Assembly: GCA_023425455.1 (NCBI GenBank)
Contig: JAFACP010000019.1
Coordinates: 1-16,544 of the forward strand
DNA from: Pseudomonadota bacterium
Lineage (GTDB): Bacteria; Pseudomonadota; Gammaproteobacteria; Enterobacterales; Enterobacteriaceae
Direction: 5' to 3'
Length of the DNA: 16,544 bases
Shown here: positions 8,491 through 16,255 of the stretch, piece after piece
Layout: every line of letters starts with the position of its first letter
Position numbering within the stretch: position 1 is the stretch's first letter
Notes under the pieces: generated by a model
Told to the model about the DNA's origin: nothing
Seen by the model: only the letters and a program-made list of their open reading frames with translations
Databases searched by the model: none
Position numbers and translations under genes: made by a program

Positions 8491-9042
8491 ATGAAAAAGA
8501 AAACACCGCTCAGCGAGGAGGATCAGGCGCTCTTCCGACAGCTGATGACCGGGACGCGGCAAATCAAGCAGGACACCATCGTCCATCGCCCGTTACGCAA
8601 AAAAGTGAGCGACATCCCCGTCAAAAGGTTGCTACAGGAACAGGCCGATAACAGCCACTATTTTTCCGATGAGTTTCAGCCGCTGCTGAACACGCAGGGC
8701 GCGGTCAGGTTCGTGCGCGAAGACGTCAGCCATTTTGAGCTGAAAAAGTTACGTCGTGGGGATTATTCGCCGGAGCTGTTTCTCGATCTGCATGGTCTGA
8801 CGCAAATGCAGGCGAAACAGGAGCTGGGAGCGTTGATTGCCGCCTGTCGCCGCGAACACGTTTTTTGCGCCTGCGTGATGCACGGTCATGGCAAGCATAT
8901 CCTCAAGCAGCAAACTCCGCTCTGGCTGGCCCAGCATCCGCACGTGATGGCATTTCATCAGGCACCGAAAGAGTACGGTGGAGACGCCGCATTGCTGGTG
9001 TTGATTGAGGTTGAGGAGTGGCAGCCGCCTGAGCTGCCCTGA
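8491..9042 (+). CDS. smrB: SmrB endonuclease acting on collided ribosomes
   Basis: SmrB (YfcN) is an SMR-domain nuclease that binds collided ribosomes and cuts the mRNA between them, allowing tmRNA rescue. The 183-aa protein equals the E. coli length. A basic N-terminal region (about 1-80) is used in the family for ribosome binding. The SMR domain follows, with the catalytic DLHG motif at 99-102 (Asp99, His101) and the second motif MHGHGKH at 130-136. The initiator ATG at 8491 follows a purine-rich GAGATGAGA. It diverges from prmB and converges on sixA. The neighbourhood contains other translation-related genes (prmB, epmC, mnmC), but co-function is not shown. Confidence 0.97.
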   Translation: MKKKTPLSEEDQALFRQLMTGTRQIKQDTIVHRPLRKKVSDIPVKRLLQEQADNSHYFSDEFQPLLNTQGAVRFVREDVSHFELKKLRRGDYSPELFLDLHGLTQMQAKQELGALIAACRREHVFCACVMHGHGKHILKQQTPLWLAQHPHVMAFHQAPKEYGGDAALLVLIEVEEWQPPELP

Positions 9043-9048
9043 GCGGAT

Positions 9049-9076
9049 GGCGGGTCATCGCGGCGACCCGCCGTTT
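9049..9076 (+). terminator. Hairpin between convergent smrB and sixA
   Basis: GGCGGGTC (9049-9056) and GACCCGCC (9065-9072) form a perfect 8-bp GC-rich stem with an 8-base loop, 6 bases after the smrB stop. On the plus strand GTTT follows, a short U-tract. On the other strand there is no T-run, so it best serves smrB. Confidence 0.6.
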
Positions 9077-9087
9077 CGCACGTCACG

Positions 9088-9573
9088 TCAGATAGCTTTA
9101 GCCATCTTCAGATTGCACGGACTCATTTGCCAGTTGAAGACACCCTGGCCGGTTTCGTCGAGCGTGACGTTGGCAATCGCCGAGGTCGTGAACATAGGCG
9201 GCGTTTCGCCCGGGCACAGTTCAGAGACCAGGTAGCCAACCAGTGGCAAATGAGAAATGACCAGCGCAGAAGAGACACCTTCATTGCACAACGCCTGAAG
9301 ATAGGCGCTGACGAGGCCAACATCGCCACACGGCGTGAGTTCAGGGAGAACATCGACACTGGTCGGCAGGTTCATACACTCCCCCACCACATCCAGCGTC
9401 TGTTCCGCACGCAGGAACGGACTCACCAGAACGCGCTCGATGTCTACTTTTTGACCTTTGAGCCAGGTAGCCATTTGACGGGATTCGTCACAGCCGCAGA
9501 CAGTCAAAGGACGAACTGAGTCACTGGCGGCATCGAGTGCCGCGTCGCCGTGACGCATGATAAAAACTTGCAT
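9088..9573 (-). CDS. sixA: Phosphohistidine phosphatase SixA
   Basis: SixA is a small histidine-phosphatase-superfamily enzyme that removes phosphate from phosphohistidine proteins. It was first described on the ArcB phosphotransfer domain and later linked to NPr (PtsO) of the nitrogen phosphotransferase system. The 161-aa protein matches E. coli length. The catalytic RHG motif is at residues 7-9 (His8), a conserved arginine lies in SPFLRAEQT near 55, and the second catalytic histidine lies in ISHLPLVGY near 108. The start ATG at 9573 has a poor Shine-Dalgarno (GCGGTG). It lies downstream of fadJ on the same strand, separated by 209 bases with a terminator-like hairpin, so an own promoter is likely. 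Confidence 0.97.
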   Translation of the reverse strand: MQVFIMRHGDAALDAASDSVRPLTVCGCDESRQMATWLKGQKVDIERVLVSPFLRAEQTLDVVGECMNLPTSVDVLPELTPCGDVGLVSAYLQALCNEGVSSALVISHLPLVGYLVSELCPGETPPMFTTSAIANVTLDETGQGVFNWQMSPCNLKMAKAI

Positions 9574-9636
9574 ATTGCACCGCTTTTGTTAACCAGAATC
9601 ACCAGCGTTGACGACCTGCGACCATATCGGTGAGGT

Positions 9637-9655
9637 AGAAAACCCGGTGGCCGGG
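9637..9655 (-). terminator. Terminator-like hairpin downstream of fadJ
   Basis: Minus strand: CCCGG, a CCA loop and CCGGG (9655-9643), then TTTT-C-T (9642-9637). It lies about 130 bases after the fadJ stop and 64 bases before sixA. The stem is short (5 bp) but all G/C. It could end the fadIJ message or a shorter transcript starting in the same gap. Confidence 0.55.
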
Positions 9656-9691
9656 CATTGTGCCTGATCCATTCGGTGAATGAAACGCTGT

Positions 9692-9721
9692 TTTTTACCT
9701 CATTGGCGTAAGTATAGTCAA
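9692..9721 (-). promoter_or_regulatory. Candidate promoter in fadJ-sixA gap
   Basis: Minus strand TTGACT (9721-9716) is a good -35; a TAAAAA (9697-9692) lies 18 bases downstream. Alternatively TATACT (9716-9711) could be a -10 without a clear -35. Either would transcribe toward sixA. The nearest downstream feature is the hairpin at 9637-9655. Confidence 0.33.
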
Positions 9722-9782
9722 TCTCTGTTTACAAAATCGCCAGAACAGGTTCATTCACCTGAGGATTTACCCTTCTTTGACC

Positions 9783-11930
9783 TCAGCTTACGAAATCAGT
9801 TTCCTTTGCGGGCCAGAATGTCTGGCCCTGCTCTGCCATCTGCAATAATTGGTCACAAGGTGTAAACCGTGGACCGTACTGCGAGGCAAGACGCTGCAGA
9901 ATAGCAACCACTTCACCCGCTCCGAGGCTATCCATATAGCGGAACGGACCGCCAAGAAACGGCGGAAAACCGATACCGAATACCGCACCGATGTCACCAT
10001 CACGTGCGCTTTTAACCACCTGCTCGCCGAAGCAACGTGCGGCTTCGTTAAGCATCATCATCACGCATCGCTCCGCACACTGTGCCGCCGGGAGCGTGCC
10101 CTGACCTGCTGGCGAAATGAGCCCATAAACAGAAGGGTCAACCTGTTTTTTGCTTTTACGCCCTTTTGCGCCGTAAAGATAGAAACCACGTGCATTTTTT
10201 CTGCCTTTGCGATCGTCATTCAAAATTGCCGCAACAATGTTTGCAGGCGGGCTAAAACGATCGCCATAAGCGGCTTCCAGCACAGGTATAATTTTAGTGC
10301 CGGTATCGATTCCTACCTCATCCAAAAGTTGGATTGGGCCGACAGGAAAACCAAACGTTACCAGCGCCTCGTCAACATGCTCGATTTTCTCCCCTTCGGT
10401 CAGCAAGCGCATGGCCTCGTTGATATAAGGCGCGAGAATGCGGTTAACGTAGAAGCCCGCTTTGTCCGCCACGACAATTGGCGTTTTTCCCTGCATTTTG
10501 GCGAGCCTGACGGTAGTAGACACCGTTTTCTCGCTCGTCCCGGCGTGCGGGATAACTTCGACCAGCGGCATTTTCTCCACCGGACTAAAGAAGTGCAGAC
10601 CAATAACCTGCTGCGGACGCGCTGCGGTGGCGGCGATATCGCTAATCGGTAACGATGAGGTATTTGAGGCAAAAATAGTGTGAGGTGCGCAATGTTGCTC
10701 AACCTCAGCCACCATCTGCTGCTTCAGCGCCAGATCTTCAAACACCGCCTCAATAACCACATCGCGGTGGCGAAACCCGCTGTAATCCGTTGTGCCGGTG
10801 ATCAGCGACAAGGTTTTATCACGCTCACCGTCTTTGATATGGCGGCGCCTGACCTTTTGTTCAAGCTGCTGCCAGCTGTACTGCAGCGCGTGATTGATCC
10901 CTTTGGCATTGATGTCTTTGATGCGTACCGGCAACTTACCTTTACTGGCCGTCACAAAGGCAATGCCGCCGCCCATCAAGCCACCGCCCAGCACACCAGC
11001 CGCATGCAGCGGAGCAGGCTCCACCGGGCTACCGGGGTCTTTTTTCACCTCCGTGCTGGCAAAAAAGATGCTGCGCAACGCCTTTGACTGCGGCGTCATC
11101 GCCAGCTCGCCAAAGGCTTTCGCTTCGGCGGCATAGCCGCTGCTGCTGCCCTGCGCTAACCCGGTTTCAATGACCTCAAGGATCCACCGCGCGGCCGGAT
11201 AGTTACCTCTGGTTTTTTGCCCGGTTTTCTTCGCTGCCATCCGGAACAGCAGCGCGCGGCCCAGCGGGCCGGCAAGAATGCGCTCGCGCACGGGCAGAGG
11301 GCGCTTAGTCGGTTTCCCCTTCAGCGCCAGTTCAGCCGCGGCCTCCAGCAAAATCGAATGGGGAACGACGTCGTCAACCAGACCCACTTTCAGCGCCTGG
11401 CGCGAGCGCAGCTGCTTACCGGTTAAGATCATCTCCAGCGCCGTGCTGACGCCAACCAGACGCGGCAGGCGCTGTGTTCCGCCTGAGCCTGGCAGCAGGC
11501 CTAACTGCACTTCCGGCAAGCCCAGTACCGTTTTGCCATCGTCGGTACAAATACGCCCATGACAGGCCAGCGCCAGCTCCAGCCCACCGCCAAGGCAGGC
11601 GCCATGGATCGCAGCGATGACCGGGACCGGCAAGGCTGTGATCTCCGCCATCACCTGCTGCCCCTGGCGGGCGAGATCTTCTGCAGCCTGAGCACTGGTT
11701 GCGCGCGCAATCATGTTGATATCGGCCCCGGCAATAAAGTTATCTGCCCTGGCGGAAATAAACACCAGCCCGCGTAACGCCTTGTTGTCGCGAACCTGCT
11801 TTAATATCGCCCGTACCTCAGCGCCAAATTCCGCTTTCAGGGTATTCATCTTTTCGCCGGGCACATCGATGGTGACCACCGCCACATTATCGGGACGAAT
11901 ATTCAGGGTAAATGCCGGTTTCATCTCCAT
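9783..11930 (-). CDS. fadJ: Fatty acid oxidation complex subunit alpha FadJ
   Basis: FadJ carries enoyl-CoA hydratase and L-3-hydroxyacyl-CoA dehydrogenase activities (plus 3-hydroxybutyryl-CoA epimerase in this family). It pairs with FadI in beta-oxidation, and the FadIJ complex is the one used anaerobically in E. coli. The 715-aa protein (E. coli 714) has an N-terminal crotonase domain with Glu118 in [11 protein letters not shown] and Glu140 in [15 protein letters not shown]. The NAD-binding motif [14 protein letters not shown] (312-325) starts the dehydrogenase domain, with His446 in [17 protein letters not shown]-terminal dehydrogenase repeat contains [23 protein letters not shown]. Its ATG shares one base with the fadI stop (TAATG), implying coupled translation and a matched subunit ratio. 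Confidence 0.97.
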   Translation of the reverse strand: MEMKPAFTLNIRPDNVAVVTIDVPGEKMNTLKAEFGAEVRAILKQVRDNKALRGLVFISARADNFIAGADINMIARATSAQAAEDLARQGQQVMAEITALPVPVIAAIHGACLGGGLELALACHGRICTDDGKTVLGLPEVQLGLLPGSGGTQRLPRLVGVSTALEMILTGKQLRSRQALKVGLVDDVVPHSILLEAAAELALKGKPTKRPLPVRERILAGPLGRALLFRMAAKKTGQKTRGNYPAARWILEVIETGLAQGSSSGYAAEAKAFGELAMTPQSKALRSIFFASTEVKKDPGSPVEPAPLHAAGVLGGGLMGGGIAFVTASKGKLPVRIKDINAKGINHALQYSWQQLEQKVRRRHIKDGERDKTLSLITGTTDYSGFRHRDVVIEAVFEDLALKQQMVAEVEQHCAPHTIFASNTSSLPISDIAATAARPQQVIGLHFFSPVEKMPLVEVIPHAGTSEKTVSTTVRLAKMQGKTPIVVADKAGFYVNRILAPYINEAMRLLTEGEKIEHVDEALVTFGFPVGPIQLLDEVGIDTGTKIIPVLEAAYGDRFSPPANIVAAILNDDRKGRKNARGFYLYGAKGRKSKKQVDPSVYGLISPAGQGTLPAAQCAERCVMMMLNEAARCFGEQVVKSARDGDIGAVFGIGFPPFLGGPFRYMDSLGAGEVVAILQRLASQYGPRFTPCDQLLQMAEQGQTFWPAKETDFVS

Positions 11931-13240
11931 TACTCCGCCTCCAGAACCATTGCCGCGCCCAACCCGCCTGCGGCACAGGCGGTGACAAGGCCAAACCCGC
12001 CCCCCCGGCGACGTAACTCATGCAGCGTCTGCGTGATCATCCGCGCCCCCGTCGCCGCAAAGGGATGCCCGTAGGCGATAGAGCCGCCAAGCACGTTAAA
12101 TTTACTGTCATCGACCTCGCCGGTTGCCTGCGAGCGCCCCAGAACATCACGGGCAAAACGGTCGCTGGCAAGAAGCTGCAGATTGGCCAGAGTCTGGGCG
12201 GCAAAGGCTTCATGCATGTCGATAAGCGTTAAGTCGGCAAGCGTTAACCCGGCGCGATCCAGCGCCAGCGGCGTAGACCAGGCGGGTCCTAATAACATGT
12301 CCTGCCAGACGTCGATGGCGGTAAAGGCATAGCTGCGCAGATAGCCCAGCGGGGTCAACCCCAGCTCTTTCGCCCGCGATTCGGTCATCAGGATCACCGC
12401 CGCCGCGCCGTCGGTCAGCGGCGTACTGTTCGCCGCCGTCACCGTACCGTGCTTGCGATCAAACGCCGGACGTAATCTGGCGTAATCAGCGGGCGTGGAG
12501 TTGCCGCGAATATTGTTATCGCTCGTCAGGGGATCGCGGTACGGCGGGGCATAGGCCGTCATCACTTCATCACTGAGTTTACCCTCCGCCCACGCCTGCG
12601 CCGCCAGTTGATGCGAACGGTGCGCCAGCGCATCCTGCTGCTCGCGCGTGATAGCGTACGTTTTTGCCATCTGTTCGGCCGTGTCGCCCATGCGCAGACC
12701 GGTTGAATACTCTGCCACGGCAGGCGGAACGGGCATCAGGTCGCGCAAGCGCAGGCGGGAAAATAGCCTGAGACGCTGCCCGAGGGTACGCGCTTTGCTG
12801 ACATCCACCAGCGTACGCGCCAGCGTTTTACTGACCCCAATGGGCAGAACGGAAGAGGAGTCCGCGCCGCCGGCAATACCGGCGCGGATGGTGCCGGCCA
12901 TCAGGCTCTCCGCAACGTTTGCCACCGCCTGAAAACTTGTCGCGCAGGCGCGGCTGACGCTGTAGGCATCGGTATGGACGCTCATGCCGGTACCGAGGAC
13001 GATCTCGCGGGCGATATTGGGGGCTTCCGGCATTTGCACCACCTGGCCAAACACCAGCTGCTCAATAACCTCAGGGGATATTTCGCTGCGAGCCAGCATC
13101 TCCCCCACCACCATTTTTCCCAGATCGACAGCCGGTATTCCGTGGAATGCCGTTGCCTGACGCGCAAACGGCGTGCGTAATCCGCTGACAATGGCAATGC
13201 GGTCACCTTGCCGGGTGATAAGCGGTAATGCCTGACTCAT
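11930..13240 (-). CDS. fadI: 3-ketoacyl-CoA thiolase FadI
   Basis: FadI is the beta subunit of the FadIJ complex and cleaves 3-ketoacyl-CoA with CoA to give acetyl-CoA and a shortened acyl-CoA. The 436-aa protein equals E. coli length. The thiolase residues are all present: nucleophile Cys99 in [11 protein letters not shown], His392 in [11 protein letters not shown], and Cys422 in [12 protein letters not shown]. The MHEAFAAQ motif is near residue 343. The start ATG at 13240 has GGGGAG about 6 bases upstream. A FadR-type operator and -10 lie 34-55 bases upstream. It is the first gene of the fadI-fadJ operon. Confidence 0.97.
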   Translation of the reverse strand: MSQALPLITRQGDRIAIVSGLRTPFARQATAFHGIPAVDLGKMVVGEMLARSEISPEVIEQLVFGQVVQMPEAPNIAREIVLGTGMSVHTDAYSVSRACATSFQAVANVAESLMAGTIRAGIAGGADSSSVLPIGVSKTLARTLVDVSKARTLGQRLRLFSRLRLRDLMPVPPAVAEYSTGLRMGDTAEQMAKTYAITREQQDALAHRSHQLAAQAWAEGKLSDEVMTAYAPPYRDPLTSDNNIRGNSTPADYARLRPAFDRKHGTVTAANSTPLTDGAAAVILMTESRAKELGLTPLGYLRSYAFTAIDVWQDMLLGPAWSTPLALDRAGLTLADLTLIDMHEAFAAQTLANLQLLASDRFARDVLGRSQATGEVDDSKFNVLGGSIAYGHPFAATGARMITQTLHELRRRGGGFGLVTACAAGGLGAAMVLEAE

Positions 13241-13273
13241 AACACTCCCCTGTAAAATGAATGCGCAAACCCA

Positions 13274-13294
13274 AAGTGGTCTGACCTGATAATA
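13274..13294 (-). promoter_or_regulatory. FadR-type operator overlapping fadI -10 and start site
   Basis: The plus strand at 13274-13290 reads AAGTGGTCTGACCTGAT, which contains the full FadR core TGGTCTGACC. The minus strand has TATTAT (13294-13289) as a -10, so the operator covers the inferred start near 13282. A repressor there would block fadI-fadJ until long-chain acyl-CoA releases it. The -35 is not obvious. Poly-A/T (13305-13312) lies upstream. Confidence 0.75.
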
Positions 13295-13359
13295 GTCTTA
13301 ACCATTTTTTTACATTCAGCCAATCAGGGAAGCCAAAAAGTGCGAGCTAAAACACAGAG

Positions 13360-13395
13360 AAGAAAAAGAAAATGCCCCTGTAACACAGAGGCATT
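13360..13395 (-). terminator. Intrinsic terminator of yfcZ
   Basis: Minus strand: AATGCC-t-CTGT, GTT loop, ACAG-g-GGCATT (13395-13371), then TTCTTTTTCT (13370-13361). This is a 10-bp stem with one mismatch and a strong U-rich tail, about 60 bases after the yfcZ stop. It isolates yfcZ from the fadI promoter downstream. A smaller GCCGG/CCGGC hairpin (13432-13447) sits right after the yfcZ stop. Confidence 0.85.
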
Positions 13396-13454
13396 GAGTC
13401 AGAAATGGCGAGGGGCTAAGAGACCACTGCCGCCGGCTACCACCGGCATCAAAA

Positions 13455-13739
13455 TCAGCGCAGACCGAGCTGGAAAATCAGCGTTTCGGCTTCACAGGCG
13501 AAGACAAAGTCGATATCCAGCTGAACACCGCCATCAACGTCGGTAAAGCTGGATTTGATTTCGCACGGCTCAGACTCCACTTCGCGTGCGCGGCGGGTCA
13601 GCGCAGCCAGGGTTTCATCGGCGTCCGCACGGTTCGCGAAGACACGGCTGTAAGAGGCGGTGCAATCGGAGTTGTCCATGATGGTACCGACATCCATACA
13701 GCAGCAAACCGGGGTTTCATCAGCACTGCATTTACTCAT
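13455..13739 (-). CDS. yfcZ: YfcZ/YiiS family cysteine-rich protein, function unknown
   Basis: This 94-aa protein matches YfcZ of E. coli in length and sequence. It begins MSKCSADETPVCCCMDVG and has seven cysteines (Cys4, a Cys12-13-14 triplet, Cys26, Cys59, Cys82), which is dense for a small protein with no signal peptide. The C-terminal half alternates hydrophobic and polar residues (VQLDIDFVFACEAETLIFQLGL), suggesting a beta-sheet. No function is established that I know of; a metal-binding or redox role is only inference from the cysteines. The ATG at 13739 is preceded by AGAGGAAA with 8-base spacing. It lies between fadI and fadL as a single-gene unit with its own terminator. Confidence 0.93.
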   Translation of the reverse strand: MSKCSADETPVCCCMDVGTIMDNSDCTASYSRVFANRADADETLAALTRRAREVESEPCEIKSSFTDVDGGVQLDIDFVFACEAETLIFQLGLR

Positions 13740-13758
13740 AGCTCAATTTCCTCTGTAT

Positions 13759-13773
13759 TCGCGCAGGGCGCGA
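13759..13773 (-). other. GC hairpin in yfcZ leader
   Basis: TCGCGC and GCGCGA form a perfect 6-bp stem with a 3-base loop, ending about 5 bases upstream of the yfcZ Shine-Dalgarno AGAGGAAA. It is close enough to affect ribosome access or mRNA stability. A possible -10 TAAAAT (13797-13792) upstream would place the hairpin in the 5' untranslated region. Confidence 0.4.
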
Positions 13774-13845
13774 GATAGATACAACGCTGACATTTTACGC
13801 CGCGATGCCAGCCCCCTCCAGCCGTTAATGAGGTAAAAAACGATA

Positions 13846-13861
13846 AGTGAGCAATATCACA
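13846..13861. promoter_or_regulatory. CRP-like site between yfcZ and fadL
   Basis: AGTGA-GCAATA-TCACA matches the CRP consensus (TGTGA, 6 bases, TCACA) at nine of ten core positions. Its centre is about 157 bases upstream of the inferred fadL start and about 68 upstream of a possible yfcZ start. Catabolite control of fad genes by cAMP-CRP is known; which promoter this site serves cannot be read from the sequence. Confidence 0.6.
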
Positions 13862-13973
13862 CTAAAAAATGATCTAAAACAAAAATCACCCTTTTGAATG
13901 AGGTGTTATGCGCCCGTTTTTGCCAAGCAGATCCCGTTTCGAAAAACATATTTGAAAAACTTCATAAACAAAC

Positions 13974-14004
13974 TTGCAACATTCTGGCTGGTCGGACCTA
14001 TACT
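13974..14004 (+). promoter_or_regulatory. fadL promoter
   Basis: TATACT (13999-14004) is a good -10. TTGCAA (13974-13979) is the best -35 but with a long 19-base spacer, which would suit a regulated promoter. The start would be near 14011, giving a leader of about 100 bases. FadR-type sites overlap the -10 region and the start. Confidence 0.6.
13986..14002 (+). promoter_or_regulatory. FadR-type operator 1 of fadL
   Basis: GGCTGGTCGGACCTATA contains the full core CTGGTCGGACC of the FadR consensus. It overlaps the spacer and -10 of the fadL promoter (centre about -17), the repressing position described for fadL in E. coli. Confidence 0.8.
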
Positions 14005-14009
14005 CACGC

Positions 14010-14026
14010 CACTGGTCTGATTTGTA
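14010..14026 (+). promoter_or_regulatory. FadR-type operator 2 of fadL
   Basis: CACTGGTCTGATTTGTA matches the left half (ACTGGTCTGA) of the FadR consensus and is degenerate on the right, so it should bind more weakly. Its centre is 24 bases downstream of operator 1, over the inferred start. The same bases can pair with CAGACC at 14037-14042 in the leader RNA. Confidence 0.65.
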
Positions 14027-14111
14027 TGTCTTAATACAGACCCTACACTTCGCGCTCCTGTTACGGTATGTAACAATTATTGCATAAAAATAACTCAATG
14101 AGGTTATGGTC

Positions 14112-15458
14112 ATGAGCCAGAAAACCCTGTTTAAAAAGACTGCTCTGGCAGTCGCAGTGGCAATCGTCTCAACGTCCGCCTGGTCAGCGGGCTTCATGTT
14201 AAACGAATTTTCTTCCTCTGGCCTTGGCCGCGCGTATTCCGGGGAAGGAGCTATCGCTGATGATGCAGGCAACGTGAGCCGCAACCCTGCGCTTATCACG
14301 ATGTTTGATCGTCCGGCCTTCTCTATGGGTGCCGTTTATATTGATCCTGATGTAAACGTCAGCGGAAAATCTGAATTAACAGGACAAAGCGCCAACCAGG
14401 ATAACATTGCTCCTGTGGCGTGGGTGCCTAATATGCACTTCGTGATGCCAATCAACGATCGCTTTGGCTGGGGTGCATCCGTTACCTCCAACTTTGGTCT
14501 GGCAACGGAGTTCAATAACAACTACGCCGCCGGTATTTATGGCGGTAAAACCGATCTGACAACCGTAAACCTGAACCTGAGCGGGGCTTATCGTCTCGAC
14601 AGCAACTGGAGCTTTGGTCTGGGCTTAGACGCGGTCTACGCGAAAGCGAAAATTGAGCGCTATGCCGGTTCCCTCGGCCCGGTGCTGGCCAATCAGCTCT
14701 CAGGCCGTGTACCGCCATCGTATCTGAACGGGATCAGCTCACCGGATGACCAGATCGCACGTCTGAAGGGTGACGAGTGGGGCTTCGGCTGGAATGCCGG
14801 CATCCTGTATGAACTGGATAAAGGCAACCGCTGGGGCTTAACCTATCGTTCAGAAGTGAAAATTGACTTCGACGGCGACTATAAAAGCTCCATTAACCCG
14901 AACCTGAGCACGATCCTCGGCAATATGGGTCTGACGGGCCTGCCTGCGGGTACTGGCGGCAGAACGGAAAGTGGCTCTTTGTCACTGCATCTGCCGGAAA
15001 TGTGGGAACTGTCTGGTTACAACCGCGTGGCGCCGCAGTGGGCGGTCCACTACAGCCTGACCTACACCAGCTGGAGCCAGTTCCAGGAGCTGAAAGCAAC
15101 GGGCAGCAACGGTCAGACGCTGTTCTATAAAGATGAAAGCTTTAAAGATGCTTATCGTATCGCGCTGGGTACAACCTACTATTACGACAAGAACTGGACC
15201 TTCCGTACCGGTATCGCGTTTGATGATAGCCCGGTTCCGGCAGACAAACGCTCCATCTCTATTCCAGACCAGGACCGTCTGTGGCTGAGCGCCGGTTTGA
15301 CCTATGCATTTAACGAAGATGCTTCTGTCGATGTTGGCGCCTCTTATATGCACGGCCAGAACGTAAGCTTTACCGAGGGTGAAGGCCCTGCCGCTTATAC
15401 CTTCCACTCTGAAGGTAAAGCCTGGCTGTTCGGTACCAACTTCAACTACGCGTTCTAA
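14112..15458 (+). CDS. fadL: Long-chain fatty acid outer-membrane transporter FadL
   Basis: FadL is a 14-stranded outer-membrane beta-barrel that takes up long-chain fatty acids by lateral diffusion; in E. coli it also serves as the phage T2 receptor. From the ATG at 14112 the precursor is 448 aa (E. coli 446). Residues 1-25 form a signal peptide ending SAWS, and the mature protein starts [19 protein letters not shown], the hatch region. The conserved NPA motif is at 58-60, and the barrel ends in a C-terminal Phe (NFNYAF) for BAM recognition. ATG 14112 is preferred over ATG 14106 because TGAGG (14099-14103) then has an 8-base spacing instead of 2. Residues about 186-222 and 257-290 are loops that look unlike E. 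coli from memory. Transcription ends at a strong terminator. Confidence 0.97.
   Translation: MSQKTLFKKTALAVAVAIVSTSAWSAGFMLNEFSSSGLGRAYSGEGAIADDAGNVSRNPALITMFDRPAFSMGAVYIDPDVNVSGKSELTGQSANQDNIAPVAWVPNMHFVMPINDRFGWGASVTSNFGLATEFNNNYAAGIYGGKTDLTTVNLNLSGAYRLDSNWSFGLGLDAVYAKAKIERYAGSLGPVLANQLSGRVPPSYLNGISSPDDQIARLKGDEWGFGWNAGILYELDKGNRWGLTYRSEVKIDFDGDYKSSINPNLSTILGNMGLTGLPAGTGGRTESGSLSLHLPEMWELSGYNRVAPQWAVHYSLTYTSWSQFQELKATGSNGQTLFYKDESFKDAYRIALGTTYYYDKNWTFRTGIAFDDSPVPADKRSISIPDQDRLWLSAGLTYAFNEDASVDVGASYMHGQNVSFTEGEGPAAYTFHSEGKAWLFGTNFNYAF
14154..14161 (+). promoter_or_regulatory. Match to RybB sRNA seed inside fadL
   Basis: GCAGTGGC is the exact complement of the first eight bases of RybB (5'-GCCACUGC), at about codons 15-17 of fadL. 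RybB is a sigmaE-dependent, Hfq-bound repressor of outer-membrane protein mRNAs, and fadL is a reported target in Salmonella. The rybB gene is not in this window, and its sequence here is assumed to be the enterobacterial one. Confidence 0.5.
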
Positions 15459-15471
15459 CGCCTGCGGGATC

Positions 15472-15500
15472 AAAAAAGGTGAGCATCGCTCACCTTTTTT
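15472..15500. terminator. Bidirectional terminator between fadL and mlaA
   Basis: GGTGAGC (15478-15484) and GCTCACC (15488-15494) form a perfect 7-bp stem with an ATC loop, flanked by six A residues on the left and six T residues on the right. It therefore works on both strands and serves convergent fadL (13 bases upstream) and mlaA (2 bases beyond). Confidence 0.93.
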
Positions 15501-15502
15501 AT

Positions 15503-16255
15503 TTATTCCGAATCGATCTCTTTTAATTCATTCTCGATCGCTTTCGCATTCGGGTTCTCTTCCGGCTTAAGTTTGCCGCCATTGGCAATAAAGTCGTGAT
15601 TCTGGAAGTAGGCTTCGCGCACCATAATGTACGGGTCGGACGACTGTTTAAGCAGACCGTCGGAATCCAGCAGCTGCGCACGTGTCTCAATCCCTTCAAG
15701 CGTCCATTTACCAATCGACAGCGGCCAGGTCAGCCATGACAGGACCGGATAGAGCGTATCCACCATATCGCCGCCATCATCACGCACAGTGAAACAGCCG
15801 TAGAACGGTAAGTGAACATAAGGACCATACCCTACGCCATAGTGCCCCAGCGTGCTGCCAAAGCGGTGAGGCTGCTCGCGCTGCAGCTTCTGGTTGGCCA
15901 TGCCGGCCACATCGATCAAGCCCCCCATCCCCAACAGGCTGTTAAGGAAGAAACGGGTGAAATGCACCATTCCCTGGTACGGGTCGCCCTGCAGGAAGTA
16001 GTTCACCATCACGGCGGGCTCTTCCAGGTTGCTGGTGAAATTGCTCACCCCATTACGGGCAGGTTGCGGCACATAGTCGCGCCACGCCACCGCCACCGGG
16101 CGAACCACATACGGGTCCAGCACGTTGTAGTTAAAGCTATACATGGAACGGTTGAATCCCTCTAAGGGATCGGAACGTCCGGTTTGTTCTCCAGAGCTGG
16201 CACAGCCCACAAGCATCGTTGCGCCCAGCGCAAGCGCCGACAGCCGAAGTTTCAT
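15503..16255 (-). CDS. mlaA: Outer-membrane lipoprotein MlaA (VacJ), phospholipid asymmetry pathway
   Basis: MlaA sits in the outer membrane with OmpC/OmpF trimers, removes misplaced phospholipids from the outer leaflet and passes them to MlaC and the MlaFEDB complex. The 250-aa precursor (E. coli 251) starts MKLRLSALALGATMLVGCASS. A lipobox LVGC places the lipidated Cys at residue 18, and Ala19 (not Asp) fits sorting to the outer membrane by Lol. Conserved blocks include DPLEGFNRSMYSFN, YVPQPARNGVSNF, and GSTLGHYGVGYGPYVHLPFYG. The ATG at 16255 is chosen because GGGAGA lies 6-11 bases upstream and the signal sequence begins there; the frame is open further upstream without coding resemblance. 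It converges on fadL. Confidence 0.97.
   Translation of the reverse strand: MKLRLSALALGATMLVGCASSGEQTGRSDPLEGFNRSMYSFNYNVLDPYVVRPVAVAWRDYVPQPARNGVSNFTSNLEEPAVMVNYFLQGDPYQGMVHFTRFFLNSLLGMGGLIDVAGMANQKLQREQPHRFGSTLGHYGVGYGPYVHLPFYGCFTVRDDGGDMVDTLYPVLSWLTWPLSIGKWTLEGIETRAQLLDSDGLLKQSSDPYIMVREAYFQNHDFIANGGKLKPEENPNAKAIENELKEIDSE

Noticed and set aside
9759..9786. CTGAGG/CCTCAG inverted repeat over the fadJ stop
   Set aside because: Only 6 bp with a 16-base loop and no T-run; unlikely to terminate or bind specifically.
9849..10652. Open frame of 267 codons on the plus strand
   Set aside because: Antisense to fadJ, no motif, no ribosome-binding site worth noting; a shadow of the fadJ coding frame.
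14106..14111. Upstream ATG for fadL adding two residues
   Set aside because: It leaves only 2 bases after TGAGG; the second ATG has normal spacing and gives the standard FadL start MSQKT.
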